Below, in pieces: positions 62,574 through 64,000 of a stretch of DNA of 64,000 nucleotides (the stretch's first letter is position 1; the number at the start of each line of letters is the position of its first letter). The stretch comes from an uncultured bacterium (GTDB lineage: Bacteria; Cyanobacteriota; Vampirovibrionia; Gastranaerophilales; Gastranaerophilaceae). Location: assembly GCA_902761735.1 (NCBI GenBank), contig CACWLL010000002.1, positions 62,001 through 126,000 on the forward strand, written 5' to 3'. Below the pieces are notes generated by a model that saw only the letters and a list, made by a program, of their open reading frames with translations, was not told the origin of the DNA and ran no database searches. The position numbers and the translations under genes were made by a program.

Positions 62574-62942
62574 ATGGCAGTACCAAAGAAAAGAACAGGT
62601 CATTCCGCTCAAGGACACAGAAGAAGTAATTGGAAGGCAACAAAGCCGGAAACTACAAAGTGCCCGAATTGTGGTGCTACAGTTTTAACTCATACTGTAT
62701 GTACGGCATGCGGAACTTACAAAGGGCAACCGGTTAGCCTTAAAGACCGTAAAGAAGTTGTAGTTAAAGAAGAAAAACCGGTTAAAAAATCAACTAAAAA
62801 AGCTGAAAAAGCTGAAGAAAAAGTTGAAGTTGAAAAAACAGAAGAAAAAGCAGAAAAGAAAACTAAAAAAACCTCTGCAAAAACTACAAAAAAAGCAGAA
62901 ACAGTAAAAGAAACCAAAACAAAGAAAACTGTTGAAGAATAA
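62574..62942 (+). CDS. rpmF: 50S ribosomal protein L32 with long charged tail
   Basis: 122 aa against about 57 in E. coli. The N-terminal 60 residues are normal L32 (MAVPKKRTGHSAQGHRRSNW) with a Cys4 zinc site (CPNCG ... CTACG). The last 60 residues are a Lys/Glu/Thr tail of short repeats (KAEKAEEKVEVEKTEEKAEK, KTKKTSAKTTKKAETVKET). It sits in the standard yceD-rpmF-plsX order. Together with S16 this shows two ribosomal proteins in the window with long added tails. Confidence 0.95.
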   Translation: MAVPKKRTGHSAQGHRRSNWKATKPETTKCPNCGATVLTHTVCTACGTYKGQPVSLKDRKEVVVKEEKPVKKSTKKAEKAEEKVEVEKTEEKAEKKTKKTSAKTTKKAETVKETKTKKTVEE

Positions 62943-62954
62943 TGAAAAGTTGAT

Positions 62955-63046
62955 AAGTCTATAAGTCGCTAAGGCGAAAAGTTCTTCATGGATTATTATA
63001 AACATTATTTATATATGAACTTAACAAATTAACGACTTAATGACTT
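62955..63046. repeat. imperfect inverted repeat between rpmF and plsX
   Basis: Outer arms AAGTCTATAAGTCGCTAA (62955-62972) and TTAACGACTTAATGACTT (63029-63046) match at about 15 of 18 positions; inner arms AAGTTC/GAACTT (62979-62984 with 63017-63022). It could fold as one long hairpin in the operon mRNA and tune rpmF and plsX expression, or be a small mobile-like repeat. The AAGTC units are themselves repeated. Confidence 0.5.
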
Positions 63047-63073
63047 ATAAGCTTGAGTAATAGGGAGAGTGTA

Positions 63074-64000
63074 ATGACAAGAATAGCAGTAGATGCAATG
63101 GGTGGTGACCATGCTCCGCATGAGATAGTAGCCGGAGCGGTCTGGGCTGCAAAAGAATACGGCGTAGCAATTGAATTGGTTGGGAAACAAGATAGAATTG
63201 AACAAGAATTGGATAAAATTACCCATGAAGGTTTCATGACCGATTTAGGAAAAGGTGGTCCCCGTAAGTATCGTATTAAAATTGATACGAGCAAACTTGA
63301 TATAAAAATTACTCATGCATCAGAAGTTATTGAAATGGGAGAAGCTCCCGGGCAAGCTATTCGTAAAAAGAAAAAATCTTCTATTGTATTGGCAGTTGAT
63401 GCGGTTGCACAAGGAAGTTCAGATGCGGTTGTTGCGGCAGGTTCTACCGGTGCTGCTATGGCATCAAGTTTGTTTGGCTTAGGCAGATTGCCGGGAATTG
63501 ACAGACCTGCGATTGCAGTAACATTGCCGACAATAAAAAAGCCTATAGTTGTTATTGATGGTGGTGCTAACAGTAATTGTACTCCTGAAATGCTTATGCA
63601 ATTTGCAATTATGGGTTCAACGTTTTCAAAGAATGTTTTGGGTGTTGACCACCCGAGAGTCGGGGTTCTCAATATAGGTGAAGAAGCCGGTAAGGGTAAT
63701 GAACTTGCGCAGGCTACATATAAACTTTTAGAAGAGCATCAGGATAAATTTAATTTTGTCGGTAACATTGAAGGTAAAGAAATTTTCTTGAGTGTCTGTG
63801 ACGTTGTTGTTTGTGACGGGTTTGTCGGGAATGTTGCCTTGAAAGTTACGGAAGGCACTTCTTCAATGTTATTCAGGATGTTAAAGCAAGAATTTAAGAC
63901 TGATCTTGTGGGTAAGATTATCGGAATGCTTGCAAAACCTTTTATGAAAAGAATTTATACGAAAATAAATTATGAAGAATTTGGTGGCGCTCTACTTTTA
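63074..64000 (+). CDS. plsX: phosphate acyltransferase PlsX (3' end beyond window)
   Basis: 309 codons are visible; a full PlsX is about 330-350 aa. It begins MTRIAVDAMGGDHAPHEIV. Further markers are SEVIEMGEAPGQAIRKKK, VAAGSTGAAMASSLFGLGRL, GVLNIGEEAGKGNEL and CDGFVGNVALK. It makes acyl-phosphate from acyl-ACP for phospholipid synthesis. It is the usual partner of rpmF and DUF177. GGGAGAG lies before the ATG. The frame is open to the window edge. Confidence 0.95.
   Translation, partial: MTRIAVDAMGGDHAPHEIVAGAVWAAKEYGVAIELVGKQDRIEQELDKITHEGFMTDLGKGGPRKYRIKIDTSKLDIKITHASEVIEMGEAPGQAIRKKKKSSIVLAVDAVAQGSSDAVVAAGSTGAAMASSLFGLGRLPGIDRPAIAVTLPTIKKPIVVIDGGANSNCTPEMLMQFAIMGSTFSKNVLGVDHPRVGVLNIGEEAGKGNELAQATYKLLEEHQDKFNFVGNIEGKEIFLSVCDVVVCDGFVGNVALKVTEGTSSMLFRMLKQEFKTDLVGKIIGMLAKPFMKRIYTKINYEEFGGALLL

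Noticed and set aside
1-64000. CRISPR arrays, tRNA or rRNA genes, insertion sequences
   Set aside because: I saw no regularly spaced repeats, no tRNA cloverleaf, no rRNA-like sequence and no transposase motif in either strand by eye.

Overview
The window reads as a chromosomal segment of an AT-rich, anaerobic bacterium with an outer membrane. My best guess is the Vampirovibrionia/Melainabacteria (Gastranaerophilales) side of the Cyanobacteriota. The reasons are indirect: lipid A and LPS genes (lptD, lpxI, lpxB, waaA) occur with a PPi-dependent phosphofructokinase, a sensory-type [FeFe] hydrogenase and a flagellar-type export operon, and several small proteins look lineage-restricted. I saw no rRNA or tRNA gene and no CRISPR array. 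Taxonomy is inference.

Layout. 1-1.4 kb: 3'-truncated gene for a MORN-repeat protein with a calpain-like catalytic motif. 1.5-9.4 kb: parvulin, pfp, a lipoamide-dehydrogenase-like enzyme, NUDIX and HAD hydrolases, prs, a coiled-coil protein and coaD. 9.6-15.1 kb: a degenerate HD-GYP protein, rpsP, two zinc alcohol dehydrogenases, a GNAT-like protein and rpsT. 15.2-22.3 kb: GT-C membrane glycosyltransferase, an unknown membrane protein, rsmG and an ATPase-TPR protein. 22.4-28.6 kb: an envelope operon (34-aa membrane peptide, M23 peptidase, lptD, class II aldolase, lpxI, lpxB). 28.6-30.9 kb: HxlR regulator, tyrA, alr. 30.9-32.3 kb: a small accessory patch (possible prophage remnant, 55-bp palindromic repeat, HEPN/MNT pair). 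32.3-44.4 kb: waaA, secreted and membrane unknowns, ACT protein, AGCS symporter, GT2, hpf, a Cys-rich protein with a structured leader, TIGR02757, sstT, a thioredoxin-like ferredoxin, lipA, and a His-rich permease.

44.5-51.0 kb, minus strand: one compact operon, fliE - fliF - 53-aa protein - unusual FliG-like protein - fliH - flhA - yidD. The 53-aa protein ends in nearly the same short motif as FliF, and no FliG torque domain is visible. 51.2-54.2 kb: dnaG-rpoD. 55-58.1 kb: a sensory hydrogenase, SpoIIE-type phosphatase and [2Fe-2S] ferredoxin in a row, which looks like a redox/H2 signalling unit. 58.2-60.7 kb: a lipoprotein and a TPR protein whose signal peptide is reached only from an ATT start. 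60.8-64 kb: a pterin-binding methyltransferase-like protein and the yceD-rpmF-plsX cluster, with plsX cut by the window end.

Two themes cut across the window. At least seven transcription-unit-initial genes have a -10 hexamer only 6-9 nt before the start codon, suggesting leaderless mRNAs, while operon-internal genes often have Shine-Dalgarno sites. Ribosomal proteins S16 and L32 both carry long low-complexity charged tails. Starts were moved from the longest possible ORF wherever a promoter, ribosome binding site or family alignment argued for it.
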